22,394 nucleotides of DNA from Pseudomonadota bacterium. Lineage in GTDB: Bacteria; Desulfobacterota; JADFVX01. A program made the translations under genes and the position numbers. Location: positions 1 to 22,394 of the forward strand of contig JADFVX010000051.1 in the NCBI GenBank assembly GCA_015222755.1, in the 5' to 3' direction. The notes under the pieces were generated by a model. That model searched no databases and was not told where the DNA came from. It saw nothing but the letters and a program-made list of their open reading frames with translations. Each line of letters starts with the position of its first letter. Positions within the stretch are counted from its first letter, which is position 1. Shown here in pieces: positions 9,001 through 16,530 of the stretch.

Positions 9001-9864
9001 CTTCTTGCCGCCTGCATTCATGGCAATATTGCCGCCAATAGTCGATGCGTCCTGAGATGTAGGGTCTACGGCAAATGCCAGACCTTCAGTCCCTGCAAGA
9101 TCAGAAACACGGCGCGTTACAACACCGGCCCCAGCGCGTACCGTCGGCACATCTTCATCGAGCCCCGGGAGCATAAGGTATTCGATCTTACCCAGCGTTT
9201 CCAGCTTTTCAGTATTTATAACTGCTGAATGGGCATAAAGCGGCACGGCGCTGCCCGTATATCCCGTGCCACCTCCACGGGGTATGATTGTAAGACCTGC
9301 GTCTATACAGGCCTTGACAACATGGGCTAATTCACCTTCAGTATCAGGAGAAACAACTACAAAGGGAGTCTCTACGCGCCAATCGGTGGCATCCGTTGCA
9401 TGGGCGACCCTGGCAAGACCACCAAAATCTACGTTATCCATCCTTGTTACACGGCCAAGGCACTTTTTTACCTTCTTTTTCAGAGATACATTTTCTTCAA
9501 AGGAATCCGAAAAACGCGCCACAGCATCGCGTGCAGAGCTTAGCAGCCTGAATGCCTTTTCATTACCTTCAATCCGGGCCTCAAACTGTTGGAGGCGATG
9601 ATTAAGAGCACCAATCAAGGCATTGCGCCGCTTCCTGTCCGACTCCAGGTCTTCCATAAGGTAGGGATTCCTTGTGAGCACCCACATATCTCCAAGTACC
9701 TCAAAGAGCATGCGTGCCGACCTTCCTGTTTTGCGCGTGGAATGGAGTTCTCCCATAATCTTCCACATATCCTCGCCTAGGAAACGGATGATTATTTCCC
9801 TGTCTGAAAAGGAGGTGTAGTTATAGGGGATTTCCCTTATTCGCCTTAATTCTGCCTTGCTCAT
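6004..9864 (-). CDS. DUF3683 / FAD-linked oxidase / Fe-S (CCG domain) fusion oxidoreductase, probable D-2-hydroxyacid dehydrogenase
   Basis: The 1286-residue protein combines several modules. Residues 1 to about 130 form the DUF3683-type N-terminus (IPYNYTSFSDREI). The FAD-binding PCMH fold includes PRGGGTGYTG at 195-204, and the FAD-oxidase C-terminal domain contains GEHGIGLTK. Two ferredoxin-like 4Fe-4S motifs follow, CLRCGKCKPVC and CTICHKCVTPC. Last come two cysteine-rich CCG domains, seen as FYFPGCG / YLCCGYPQ / VVSCGTC and HDPCH / DRCCGESG / SCPAC. This is GlcD plus GlpC/GlcF chemistry in one chain, like E. coli YdiJ but longer. Electrons would pass from a D-2-hydroxyacid (lactate, glycolate or 2-hydroxyglutarate are candidates) through FAD and Fe-S centres to an unknown acceptor. 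It looks monocistronic, starts at ATG 9864 behind AAGGAAAG, and has its own promoter. The substrate is not predictable from sequence. Confidence 0.88.
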   Translation of the reverse strand: MSKAELRRIREIPYNYTSFSDREIIIRFLGEDMWKIMGELHSTRKTGRSARMLFEVLGDMWVLTRNPYLMEDLESDRKRRNALIGALNHRLQQFEARIEGNEKAFRLLSSARDAVARFSDSFEENVSLKKKVKKCLGRVTRMDNVDFGGLARVAHATDATDWRVETPFVVVSPDTEGELAHVVKACIDAGLTIIPRGGGTGYTGSAVPLYAHSAVINTEKLETLGKIEYLMLPGLDEDVPTVRAGAGVVTRRVSDLAGTEGLAFAVDPTSQDASTIGGNIAMNAGGKKAVLWGTTLDNLASWRMVTPDAQWLEVVRLNHNMGKIHDQETASFRITRYDADGTTAIGNPEQLDIPGSAFRKAGLGKDVTDKYLHGLPGIQKEGCDGLITSARFVLHRMPTNMRTICLEFFASDISRSVPAIVEILDYMKTKDGVVLSGLEHLDERYIKAVKYSTKAARRDRPKMLLLADIASDDMQLADEAAAEIVRFVQAREGEGFIASSPEACRSFWQDRARTAAISAHTNAFKINEDVVIPLEKLGDYNREIECINIEQSIRNKVKIADAVLEYLAGKMEEARHIDGFEDSSEGRAIFDAKRVQAVELVVAARNRWQSIMDRLDEEAASCKDILSDLEKGLLVSGDKLVDLLLRRDLVVSCRREVGDVLFEVFSGRDLLEVRQAIESIHDRIKDERLFIALHMHAGDGNVHTNIPVHSQNYEMLHEAERMVDRIMKLARSLGGVITGEHGIGLTKIHYLAPEKLADFVEYKKKVDPEGHFNRGKLMPGSGLQNAYTPSLKLVEQEAIILEESELGALNDDVRNCLRCGKCKPVCMTHVPRANLLYSPRNKILGTGLVVEAFLYEEQTRRGISRRHFQDLADVADHCTICHKCVTPCPVNIDFGDVTIKMRKILTDCGEKKRSPGELAAFAFLNTTHPGKIRIMRNAMAKWGFKANNLAGEAAKTIGILPAGEVLPDATVEKPGFIKQSLNMVQRPLRVNVPDRTLRDMLDLEDPATVPILRDPARVTEDSDAVFYFPGCGSERLYSDIGMATLAMLAESGAETVLPPGYLCCGYPQIATGRHKEGHRITTDNRILFHRIATTLNYMDIKTVVVSCGTCLDQLLTYEFERIFPGCRLLDIHEYLMEKGMMPEKGEGGIKYLFHDPCHSPMKRYSPKDVVSKLLGSDVLLSDRCCGESGTLAVSRPDISNQLRFRKKEELEKGIAVLRGEKTAHKGDVKLLTSCPACLQGLSRYEDETGVEAGFLVIEMAKARLGEDWQKKFLAKVETEGIERVLL

Positions 9865-9929
9865 TACACTTTCCTTAAATCAAAATGGAGGGCATTACCC
9901 TTCATGTTTTTTTACGACTAAACTCCACC

Positions 9930-9958
9930 ATTTTACTTGCTTCTTGCAGACATTGCAA
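9930..9958 (-). promoter_or_regulatory. Sigma70-like promoter of the DUF3683 oxidoreductase
   Basis: On the minus strand TTGCAA (plus 9953-9958) and TAAAAT (plus 9930-9935) are separated by exactly 17 bases. The -10 box matches 5 of 6 positions and the -35 box 4 of 6. Transcription would start about 60 bases before the ATG at 9864. A short GGG..CCC hairpin lies in that leader, just before the ribosome site. Confidence 0.5.
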
Positions 9959-10197
9959 TATTAACCCGGTCCGTAAATAGTACGCCATCCGGACTGGTGC
10001 TTGGTTCAATTACCAGATGAAGCTCGATCAATATAACTACTAAGGTCTAAAGAAAAGTTCATTGTCTCATTGCTATCTAGCATTAGCAGTGGGCTCTGCC
10101 TGACTCATACCGCAACTTCCTAGCTGTAGAAAGCAGTAAAAGGGTTTCTACAAATCACGAGTCTGACACAGAGTGGCAAACAAAGACCGGCTAAAGC

Positions 10198-10226
10198 TTG
10201 TCTTGAAATGAGCGATAGAATATACT
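10198..10226 (+). promoter_or_regulatory. Sigma70-like promoter of trmL
   Basis: TTGTCT (10198-10203) and TATACT (10221-10226) have a 17-base spacer; the -10 box matches 5 of 6 positions. Transcription would begin near 10233, giving a leader of roughly 30 bases that is A+T-rich and lacks a clear Shine-Dalgarno. Confidence 0.5.
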
Positions 10227-10261
10227 TCCCTATCTTTATTAAACTTTAAGCAAAAAAAATA

Positions 10262-10732
10262 ATGAACATCGTCCTCATAGAACCACAGATCCCCCAGAAT
10301 ACCGGCAATATAGCAAGGATATGCGCTGCAACAGGAAGTCCGCTACACCTGGTAGGCAAATTGGGGTTCAAGACGGACGACAAACACCTAAAAAGAGCAG
10401 GCCTTGACTACTGGCAGTATCTGGATATCAGCTACTATGATAATTTCGGGAATTTTGAAAGACAGGTTTCTGGTACGGGTCATTTTTACTTCATTACTAC
10501 CAGAGGCAATAAGGTATATGCAGAGGTTTCTTTTAAGGCAGATGATTATTTGATATTTGGTTCTGAAACGAGCGGCCTACCTGAAACACTAAGATCACGA
10601 CCTGGAGATTGCTATCTGAGGATACCAATGATTGAAGAGGCTAGAAGCCTTAATTTAGCTAATTCAGTTGGGATTGTACTTTATGAGGCCTTGAGACAGG
10701 GGGGCTTTGTTAATTGTCAACCCTTTCCTTAA
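10262..10732 (+). CDS. trmL: tRNA (cytidine(34)-2'-O)-methyltransferase TrmL, SPOUT family
   Basis: TrmL methylates the ribose of the wobble base (C/U34) in certain tRNA-Leu species using S-adenosylmethionine. The 156-residue product has normal length and the complete SPOUT knot signature: IEPQIPQNTGNIARICAA at the N-terminus, LGFKTDDKHLKRAGLDYW, then LIFGSETSGLPE and RIPMIEEARSLNLANSVGI, which form the trefoil knot and cofactor pocket. The ATG at 10262 matches family N-termini, although no ribosome binding site is visible, only an A-rich leader. The last 23 bases are antisense to the end of ihfB, so the two convergent genes share their tails. Confidence 0.95.
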   Translation: MNIVLIEPQIPQNTGNIARICAATGSPLHLVGKLGFKTDDKHLKRAGLDYWQYLDISYYDNFGNFERQVSGTGHFYFITTRGNKVYAEVSFKADDYLIFGSETSGLPETLRSRPGDCYLRIPMIEEARSLNLANSVGIVLYEALRQGGFVNCQPFP

Positions 10733-10991
10733 GTTCCTTGCCAGGTTTAAAGAATATTGCTTTTTTCTCGGCTACTTCGACCTTCTCACCGGTCTTCGGG
10801 TTCCTGCCTATGCGCTTACCGCGGGCAATGGTCTTAAAACTACCCACACCCCTTATCTCAATTTTGTCACCACTCTTCAGAGCATCACCCATATCACGAA
10901 AAAGTGTGTTGACGATCAATTCTGCATCTTTTTTACTTAGACTTCCCGCAAGCTTTTCTGTGACTATCTCAATCAGCTGACTCTTCGTCAT
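10710..10991 (-). CDS. ihfB: Integration host factor / HU family DNA-binding protein (IHF beta-like)
   Basis: This 93-residue nucleoid protein begins MTKSQLIEIV, contains IEIRGVGSFKT, and has the beta-arm sequence GRNPKTGEKV with the proline that intercalates into and bends DNA, then FKPGKELKERV. These details resemble E. coli IhfB (HimD) more than HU. It would act as a homo- or heterodimer that bends DNA at promoters and recombination sites. It is the last gene of the ten-gene operon, 26 bases after sppA, with GAGG and AGGT ribosome-site candidates upstream. IhfB also lies next to rpsA in enteric bacteria, supporting the name. An alternative label is simply HU family. Its 3' end overlaps convergent trmL by 23 bases. 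Confidence 0.9.
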   Translation of the reverse strand: MTKSQLIEIVTEKLAGSLSKKDAELIVNTLFRDMGDALKSGDKIEIRGVGSFKTIARGKRIGRNPKTGEKVEVAEKKAIFFKPGKELKERVDN

Positions 10992-11017
10992 ACCTGCAAC
11001 CTCAATATATGATAAAG

Positions 11018-11917
11018 TTATAAATAATCTGCCCGGTATTGAAGCTGGGCCATAAAAGATCCACCAATAAGGTCTAAAAAAGACTTTCCCAGCAAATAAT
11101 CCAAGACTCCTTTTTCCTTCTCCATGACAAAGGGTTTTGGCTTACCATCAATTCCCGCCATCTCGGCAACAAGTGAAATGGAGTCATTCAGACTTCCCAG
11201 CTTATCTACAAGGCCAAGCTCCAAGGCCTGCTCACCCGTAAGTATCCTGCCATCAGCAATCTTTTTGACAGATGCAACATCTATACTGCGTCCATCAGCC
11301 ACAGCAGTGACAAACTGAAGATGAACGCTGTCAACTAGCTGCTGGATATACTCTTTTTCCTTGTCCGTCATGGGACGGTTGGGAGAACCAACATCCTTGT
11401 ATTTACCGCTTTTCACTACAAAGCTCTTCAGGCCGACCTTTTCAAGCAGGCCCTCAATATTGGAAAATTCCATTATCACACCGATACTGCCGGTGAGAGT
11501 ACCCGGGTTTGCAACGATCTTTTTTGCTGCTGCAGCCACATAGTAGCCACCCGATGCTGCGACAGAGGACATAGAAGCCACAACAGGTTTCTTTTTGCCG
11601 AGTTTTTTCAGCTCCCCGTAGATCTCCTGCGAAGGGGCAACACCGCCACCGGGGGAGTTTATACGAACTACAACACCCTTTATGTTGTCATTCCTTTTCG
11701 CCGCAACTATATTATTTACTATCTCTTTTGAAGAGACTATAACCCCGTTGACCTCAATAACAGCAACGTTACGGCCTATGGGTATACTTACGCCCCCACC
11801 GATATCATCTACAGAAGCTATAAGGTAAATAAGCAGGAGGGAGAAACAAAACCCGATAGTCAGAAAAAATGTTATTACAGGATGCCTTTTCAGCGCAGAG
11901 AACAGTTTATTCGCCAT
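11018..11917 (-). CDS. sppA: Signal peptide peptidase SppA, short (36K) type
   Basis: This membrane-bound serine protease of the ClpP/crotonase fold degrades cleaved signal peptides. The 299-residue chain has one N-terminal transmembrane helix (about residues 13-34), so the active site faces the periplasm. RINSPGGG at 85-92 shapes the oxyanion region; the nucleophile is Ser122 in VAASGGYY, and the general base is most likely Lys174 in SGKYKDVGSP. The 52-residue Ser-Lys separation equals that of Bacillus-type SppA, and the length is that of the short form, not the duplicated E. coli enzyme. The ATG at 11917 lies inside the end of rpsA (11-base overlap), so expression is probably coupled to S1. 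Confidence 0.94.
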   Translation of the reverse strand: MANKLFSALKRHPVITFFLTIGFCFSLLLIYLIASVDDIGGGVSIPIGRNVAVIEVNGVIVSSKEIVNNIVAAKRNDNIKGVVVRINSPGGGVAPSQEIYGELKKLGKKKPVVASMSSVAASGGYYVAAAAKKIVANPGTLTGSIGVIMEFSNIEGLLEKVGLKSFVVKSGKYKDVGSPNRPMTDKEKEYIQQLVDSVHLQFVTAVADGRSIDVASVKKIADGRILTGEQALELGLVDKLGSLNDSISLVAEMAGIDGKPKPFVMEKEKGVLDYLLGKSFLDLIGGSFMAQLQYRADYL

Positions 11918-13628
11918 CCCCGCCCAGTTTGCCTTTCAGCAGATCTCCCAGGGTAGCGGATTGATCTCCCTGCTTTTCAGTATACTCCTTAACTGCAGCT
12001 TTTTCCTGCACTTCCTCCATGGCCTGAATAGAAAGTGCTATCCTTTTTTCCTTATTATTGACCTTGACTACCTGTGCAGTGACTTCATCTCCGACCTTGA
12101 AGGCGTCTTTGGGATTCCCTTCCTGGGCACTACCAAAGTCGCTCTGCCTGATCAAACCTTCAACACCCTCGGCCAGCTCAACAAAAATGCCGAATTCTGT
12201 AATACTTGTCACCTTTCCAGTTGAAACAGTCCCTTTTTTGAATTCCTTGCGTGCTATATCCCATGGATTATCATCCAACTGCTTGATTCCAAGAGAGAAC
12301 TTGTCATTCTGCCTGTCTATTGCAAGAACAACGGCCTCTACTTCATCTCCAACCTTGTACTCTTCTGAAGGTTCCTTTATTTTTTTAGTCCATGAAAGGT
12401 CAGACACGTGCACAAGCCCGTCAACCCCTTCATCAAAACCTATGAAGAGGCCGAAGTCCGTGATATTCTTTACTACACCCTTAACCCGGCTTCCTATGGG
12501 GTAATTCTCTTCAATAAGATCCCAGGGATTTGATTCAATCTGCTTAAGGCCCAAAGATATCCTGCGGCTGTCACGATCCACATCCAAGACCTGAACCTCA
12601 ACCTCATCACCTTCATTAACAATCTGGGAAGGGTGACGAACCTTCTTAGTCCACGACATCTCGGATATATGGACAAGACCTTCAAAACCTTCTTCCAGCT
12701 CTACAAAGAAACCGTAATCCATAAGGCTTACAACCTTACCTTTAACGCGGTTTCCTATGGAGTATTTATCTGCTGCAAGGCTCCATGGATCGGGAGTCAG
12801 CTGCTTAAGGCCAAGTGTGAGCCTGACTTTTTCCTTATCAAACTTGAGCACCTTGACATCTATTTCATCACCTACATTAAGAACATCTGAGGGATGGTTG
12901 ACCCTGCCCCAGGACATATCTGTTATATGGAGGAGCCCGTCTATACCTTTAACTTCCAGAAATGCCCCGTAATTAGTTATGTTTTTAACAAGGCCGTTGA
13001 GTACATCACCCTCTTTGATCGTCTCGATTGCTTCCTGACGCTTTTCACCCCTTGATTCCTCAAGAAGTGCACGCCTTGACACAATAATATTGTTCTTTAG
13101 CCTGTCGACCTTCAAAATCTTAAAATCATAGACCTTGCCTATCAGGCTGTACATGTCTCTAACTGGTCTGAGATCAACCTGAGAACCGGGCAAAAAGGCC
13201 TTAAGTCCCTTTATATCTACAAAATATCCGCCCTTTATAACATCTGTTATCTTACCTTCAAATACGGTGCCTGCTTCAGCTGCGGCCTCAACCTCTTTCC
13301 AGGTCTCCATACCCTTGGCCCTTTGCCTGGAGAGAATTGGCTTACCTTCCTTATCCTCACTTTTTACTATAAAAACATCGACACTATCACCTTGCTTTAC
13401 TTCCAGTTCGCCACTGTTATCCATAAATTCCGAGGCAGATATTATTCCCTCAGATTTATAACCGATATCGACAACAACAACATCATGGCTAATTTCGACT
13501 ATAGTTCCCTGGGTCACTTCCCCAGCTTTTAATCCCTTGAGACTTTCCTCAAAAAGATCGGCAAAACTTTCGCCGCTTTCGTTGCTATTTTCTTCGTTTT
13601 CTTCTACATCGTTAAATTCATCATGCAT
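11907..13628 (-). CDS. rpsA: 30S ribosomal protein S1
   Basis: S1 binds mRNA and helps recruit it to the 30S subunit. Six S1 (OB-fold) repeats are present, as in the Gram-negative protein: two divergent N-terminal ones (for ribosome docking) and four close copies recognisable by GAFLEVKGIDGLLHITDMSW, FFVELEEGFEGLVHISEMSW, LFIGFDEGVDGLVHVSDLSW and IFVELAEGVEGLIRQSDF. I place the start at ATG 13628 (573 residues) because GGGAGA lies upstream at suitable spacing; the frame stays open back to a TTG at 13646 (579 residues), which has no good ribosome site. The N-terminus is acidic. A separate promoter precedes the gene, fitting the need for more S1 than biosynthetic enzymes. The tail overlaps sppA by 11 bases. 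Confidence 0.96.
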   Translation of the reverse strand: MHDEFNDVEENEENSNESGESFADLFEESLKGLKAGEVTQGTIVEISHDVVVVDIGYKSEGIISASEFMDNSGELEVKQGDSVDVFIVKSEDKEGKPILSRQRAKGMETWKEVEAAAEAGTVFEGKITDVIKGGYFVDIKGLKAFLPGSQVDLRPVRDMYSLIGKVYDFKILKVDRLKNNIIVSRRALLEESRGEKRQEAIETIKEGDVLNGLVKNITNYGAFLEVKGIDGLLHITDMSWGRVNHPSDVLNVGDEIDVKVLKFDKEKVRLTLGLKQLTPDPWSLAADKYSIGNRVKGKVVSLMDYGFFVELEEGFEGLVHISEMSWTKKVRHPSQIVNEGDEVEVQVLDVDRDSRRISLGLKQIESNPWDLIEENYPIGSRVKGVVKNITDFGLFIGFDEGVDGLVHVSDLSWTKKIKEPSEEYKVGDEVEAVVLAIDRQNDKFSLGIKQLDDNPWDIARKEFKKGTVSTGKVTSITEFGIFVELAEGVEGLIRQSDFGSAQEGNPKDAFKVGDEVTAQVVKVNNKEKRIALSIQAMEEVQEKAAVKEYTEKQGDQSATLGDLLKGKLGGDGE

Positions 13629-13661
13629 TACGGACACATCTCCCAAAATTTTGTAAAGTAC

Positions 13662-13690
13662 CTTATATCATAGATATTTTTATATTACAA
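13662..13690 (-). promoter_or_regulatory. Internal sigma70-like promoter before rpsA
   Basis: In the 67-base ispH-rpsA gap, the longest in the operon, minus-strand TTGTAA (plus 13685-13690) and TATAAG (plus 13662-13667) are exactly 17 bases apart; the -10 box matches 5 of 6 positions. The start point would lie about 25-30 bases upstream of the rpsA ATG. This would let rpsA-sppA-ihfB be expressed independently of the aromatic genes. Confidence 0.55.
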
Positions 13691-13695
13691 TTCTT

Positions 13696-14535
13696 TTAAG
13701 CGGCAATAGCCTCTATTGTTTTCTTAACGTCCTCTATCACATCCGAGGGAGTTGAAGCCCCTGCGGTAATCCCAACTTTTCCTACTCCATCAAACCAGGA
13801 CCTGCCAATTTCTTCAGCAGATTCGATATGATGGGTATTTGGCTGTATCTCAAGACACAGAGAGGCCAGACGTTTAGTGTTTGCACTGCTAAGTCCACCT
13901 ATAACGATCATACAGTCCACCCTTCCAGCAAGGTTTGTTGATTCGCTCTGTCTTACCGCTGTAGCATCACAGATGGTATTACAGATCTTTATCTCCCGGG
14001 CCTTTTCCATGCAGGCATCGACAATCTGGTTAAAGTTGTTCTGCGACTGAGTTGTCTGAGCTACTATCCCGAGCTTTTCAACATGGGGCAGATTTTCGAG
14101 TTCTTCAACATTGGCTGCCACATATACATCACCGCTGGCATAACTGACTATCCCCTGAACCTCTGGATGCTTTGCATCGCCCACTACGAGGACGGTATAA
14201 CCTTCTTCAGATAGTTTTTCCACCCTTTTCTGGGCCTTTTTCACAAAGGGGCAGGTAGCATCAAGTGTCTTTAGATTTTTCTCTTCGGCACTCTTCAAAA
14301 CCTCGGCAGTCACGCCATGGGAACGGATAATGACCGTCCCGCCTTTAATATCATCTAAAGATTTTTTTGCTACTATGCCCTTTTTCTCAAGGCTTCTAAC
14401 CACTTGGGGGTTGTGTATGATAGGGCCCAGGGTATAGATATCTCCATCGAGCTCCTTCGATGCATCGAAGGCTATTTTAGTAGCACGCTCAACACCAAAG
14501 CAAAAACCGGCATTCTGTGTAATTATTATCTGCAC
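13696..14535 (-). CDS. ispH: 4-hydroxy-3-methylbut-2-enyl diphosphate reductase IspH (LytB)
   Basis: IspH performs the last step of the MEP pathway, reducing HMBPP to IPP and DMAPP with a [4Fe-4S] cluster. I choose the GTG at 14535, giving 279 residues starting MQIIITQNAGFCFGV; the frame extends to an ATG at 14571, but that lies inside cmk and adds sequence foreign to the family. Cluster cysteines are Cys12 (FCFGV), Cys95 (DATCPFV) and most likely Cys189 (NTICDAT). Substrate-binding residues include His41, His73 in RSHGV, His123 in HPEVQG and the SANTKRL and TAGASTP segments. GTG lies four bases past the cmk stop, with GGGCAGGGC as ribosome site. The cmk-ispH-rpsA order is common in several bacterial groups. 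Confidence 0.96.
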   Translation of the reverse strand: MQIIITQNAGFCFGVERATKIAFDASKELDGDIYTLGPIIHNPQVVRSLEKKGIVAKKSLDDIKGGTVIIRSHGVTAEVLKSAEEKNLKTLDATCPFVKKAQKRVEKLSEEGYTVLVVGDAKHPEVQGIVSYASGDVYVAANVEELENLPHVEKLGIVAQTTQSQNNFNQIVDACMEKAREIKICNTICDATAVRQSESTNLAGRVDCMIVIGGLSSANTKRLASLCLEIQPNTHHIESAEEIGRSWFDGVGKVGITAGASTPSDVIEDVKKTIEAIAA

Positions 14536-14539
14536 AATA

Positions 14540-15247
14540 TTAAGCCCTGCCCTCTTTTTCCAGTATCTCACAGACGAGCTGCCCTATTTGTACCGCAACT
14601 TCCTCCTGGGTCATTGGGGAAGTATCGATGTAGACGGCATCATCCGCCCTTACAAGAGGAGACTCTTCCCTGCTGGAATCGACATCATCCCTTTCCGCCA
14701 TTTCCTTGATGGTTGAGGTCTCATCTGCGATATCGGCCCCCTTCTCCTTAAGCTCAAGGTGCCGTCTTTTCCCACGTATTTCTAAGGAGGCATCGATAAA
14801 AAACTTGAAAGGCGTATCGGGAAATATCACTGTACCCACATCCCGGCCATCCATGATCACACCTCCAGTCTTTCCCATGGCCCTCTGAAGTACTACAAGG
14901 GCCTTCCTTACACCTGGCACTGCCGAAACACGTGAAGTAAAAAGCGATATCTCCGGCGTCCTTATGGCCTCACTGACATCTTCACCGTCCAGGATAGTCC
15001 GGTTGTCATCGTCCACCTTCTTAAAACTTATACTACAGCCTTTGGCTATGCCTTCAAGCATTTTATCATCTTTAAAAGGTACTTTAGCACGCTTCGCCTT
15101 AAGGGCCACCGCCCTGTACATAGCACCTGTATCTATATAGACAAGACCCAGCTTTTCAGCCACAGCCTTACTGACTGTACTTTTGCCGGCACCAGATGGG
15201 CCATCAACGGCTATAACTATAGAGGCAAGCCCTTCAATGCTTTTCAT
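14540..15247 (-). CDS. cmk: Cytidylate kinase (CMP/dCMP kinase)
   Basis: Cmk phosphorylates CMP and dCMP to the diphosphates with ATP. The 235-residue product has the P-loop GPSGAGKST at 16-24, YIDTGAMYRAVAL in the NMP-binding region, GGVIMDGRDVGTVIFP and FFIDASLEIRGKRRHLEL, with the NMPbind insert of the long bacterial form, followed by RDDVDSSREESPL in the lid. The ATG at 15247 shares one base with the aroA stop (TAATG), indicating translational coupling. Confidence 0.97.
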   Translation of the reverse strand: MKSIEGLASIVIAVDGPSGAGKSTVSKAVAEKLGLVYIDTGAMYRAVALKAKRAKVPFKDDKMLEGIAKGCSISFKKVDDDNRTILDGEDVSEAIRTPEISLFTSRVSAVPGVRKALVVLQRAMGKTGGVIMDGRDVGTVIFPDTPFKFFIDASLEIRGKRRHLELKEKGADIADETSTIKEMAERDDVDSSREESPLVRADDAVYIDTSPMTQEEVAVQIGQLVCEILEKEGRA

Positions 15248-16530
15248 TAAGTAAGGCCCTTCAGGGCCTCAAAGAAACCGGGGAAAGACACATCTATTGC
15301 CTCAGATCCATCTATGACCGTCTCTCCATCGGCAATAAGCCCTGCCACAGCCATTGCCATCGCTATACGGTGGTCGCCGTAGCTGTTGATATTGCAGCCA
15401 GAAAGCGACTCTCTACCCTCTATTACCATACCGTCATCCAGTTCCTCTATCCGGGTTCCAAACTTGCTCAGTTCAGCACTTACCGTCTTTATCCTGTCAC
15501 TTTCTTTAACCCGCAGTTCCCTTGCACCTGTAATCTTCGTCTTCCCTTCGGCCATTGCGGCTGCGACTGCCAGCACAGGGACTTCATCTATGAGCCTTGG
15601 GATCAGATCCCCACCTATCTCTACCCCCTTCAGGTGGCTTGACCTGATGACAATATCAGCTACCGGTTCTCCTGCAAACACCCGCTCATTCTCCAAAGTT
15701 ATGTCCCCACCCATTGCCTTAAGAACATCCACTATACCTGTCCTTGTAGGGTTCACTCCCACATCTTTTATCTTAAGCTCCGAGCCTTTAACAATCAGGG
15801 CAGCGACAATCAAGAAAGCGGCAGAAGAAATATCCCCAGGGACTATAATCTCTCCAGCGGAAAGTTCCTGACCACCCTTAATAGAAACCGTCATCCCCTG
15901 GCGGTCCAGCTTGACACCAAAATGACCGAGCATCCTTTCCGTATGGTCGCGGGACAAAGTCGGCTCTGTCACAGATGTAAGGCCATCGGCATAAAGTCCT
16001 GCAAGAATTATCGATGATTTGACCTGTGCACTGGCAACAGGTGAATCGTAGGCTATACCCTTAAGTTGAGTCCCTACAATAGAGAGAGGCGCAAAACGAC
16101 CTCCATCGCGGCCATATATCCTGGCACCCATCTGCGTGAGAGGTTCTATGACCCGCTTCATGGGCCTGACCCTCTGATAGCGGTCGCCTGTCATTACGGA
16201 GTAAAAAGACTGCCCAGCCAGAAGTCCCGACATAAGCCTTATGGTAGTACCTGAATTTCCGGCATCCAGCACGTCACCGGGCTCTGAAAGGCCATGCAGG
16301 CCCTTCCCCTTTACTAACACGGTGCCTTCCCTTTCCGTGATCTCTATCCCCATAGCCCTGAAGGCTTTAAGGGTCGACATATTGTCCTCTCCTTTGAGGA
16401 GGCCCCTTATATGCGTTTCCCCATTGGCTATTGCCCCGAACATGAGAGAACGGTGGGAAATGGATTTATCACCGGGCACTTTCGTCTCTCCCCTGAGGGA
16501 GGGTGATTTATTTACACTTACCTTGCTCAC
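15247..16530 (-). CDS. aroA: 3-phosphoshikimate 1-carboxyvinyltransferase (EPSP synthase)
   Basis: The enzyme transfers enolpyruvyl from PEP to shikimate-3-phosphate, the sixth shikimate step. The 427-residue chain contains VPGDKSISHRSLM (Lys22, Ser23, Arg27), LDAGNSGTTIRLMSG, RPMKRVIEPL, the SRDHTERML motif and LRVKESDRI near the C-terminus. The NSGTTIRLM and RPM-RV variants resemble the Bacillus/class II group more than E. coli AroA, but this is a judgement by eye and does not predict inhibitor sensitivity. The start is GTG at 16530 within a GTGA overlap with the tyrA stop. Confidence 0.97.
   Translation of the reverse strand: MSKVSVNKSPSLRGETKVPGDKSISHRSLMFGAIANGETHIRGLLKGEDNMSTLKAFRAMGIEITEREGTVLVKGKGLHGLSEPGDVLDAGNSGTTIRLMSGLLAGQSFYSVMTGDRYQRVRPMKRVIEPLTQMGARIYGRDGGRFAPLSIVGTQLKGIAYDSPVASAQVKSSIILAGLYADGLTSVTEPTLSRDHTERMLGHFGVKLDRQGMTVSIKGGQELSAGEIIVPGDISSAAFLIVAALIVKGSELKIKDVGVNPTRTGIVDVLKAMGGDITLENERVFAGEPVADIVIRSSHLKGVEIGGDLIPRLIDEVPVLAVAAAMAEGKTKITGARELRVKESDRIKTVSAELSKFGTRIEELDDGMVIEGRESLSGCNINSYGDHRIAMAMAVAGLIADGETVIDGSEAIDVSFPGFFEALKGLT

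Larger units (their letters stand above)
9865..10261. other. Divergent intergenic region with two promoters and hairpins
   Basis: These 397 bases separate the oxidoreductase and trmL starts. Besides the two promoters listed, they contain a hairpin CCGGTCCG/CGGACTGG (9966-9973 with 9990-9997, one G-U pair) and a perfect 8-bp stem TGTAGAAA/TTTCTACA (10125-10132 with 10145-10152). No known RNA family is recognised. A 38-codon minus-strand open frame ending at about 9936 has no convincing start and no recognised homology. Confidence 0.5.

Noticed and set aside
9936..10052. 38-codon minus-strand open frame ending ...AMSARSK
   Set aside because: It has a protein-like look but no ATG start, no Shine-Dalgarno and no homology I can recognise; it also overlaps the oxidoreductase promoter.
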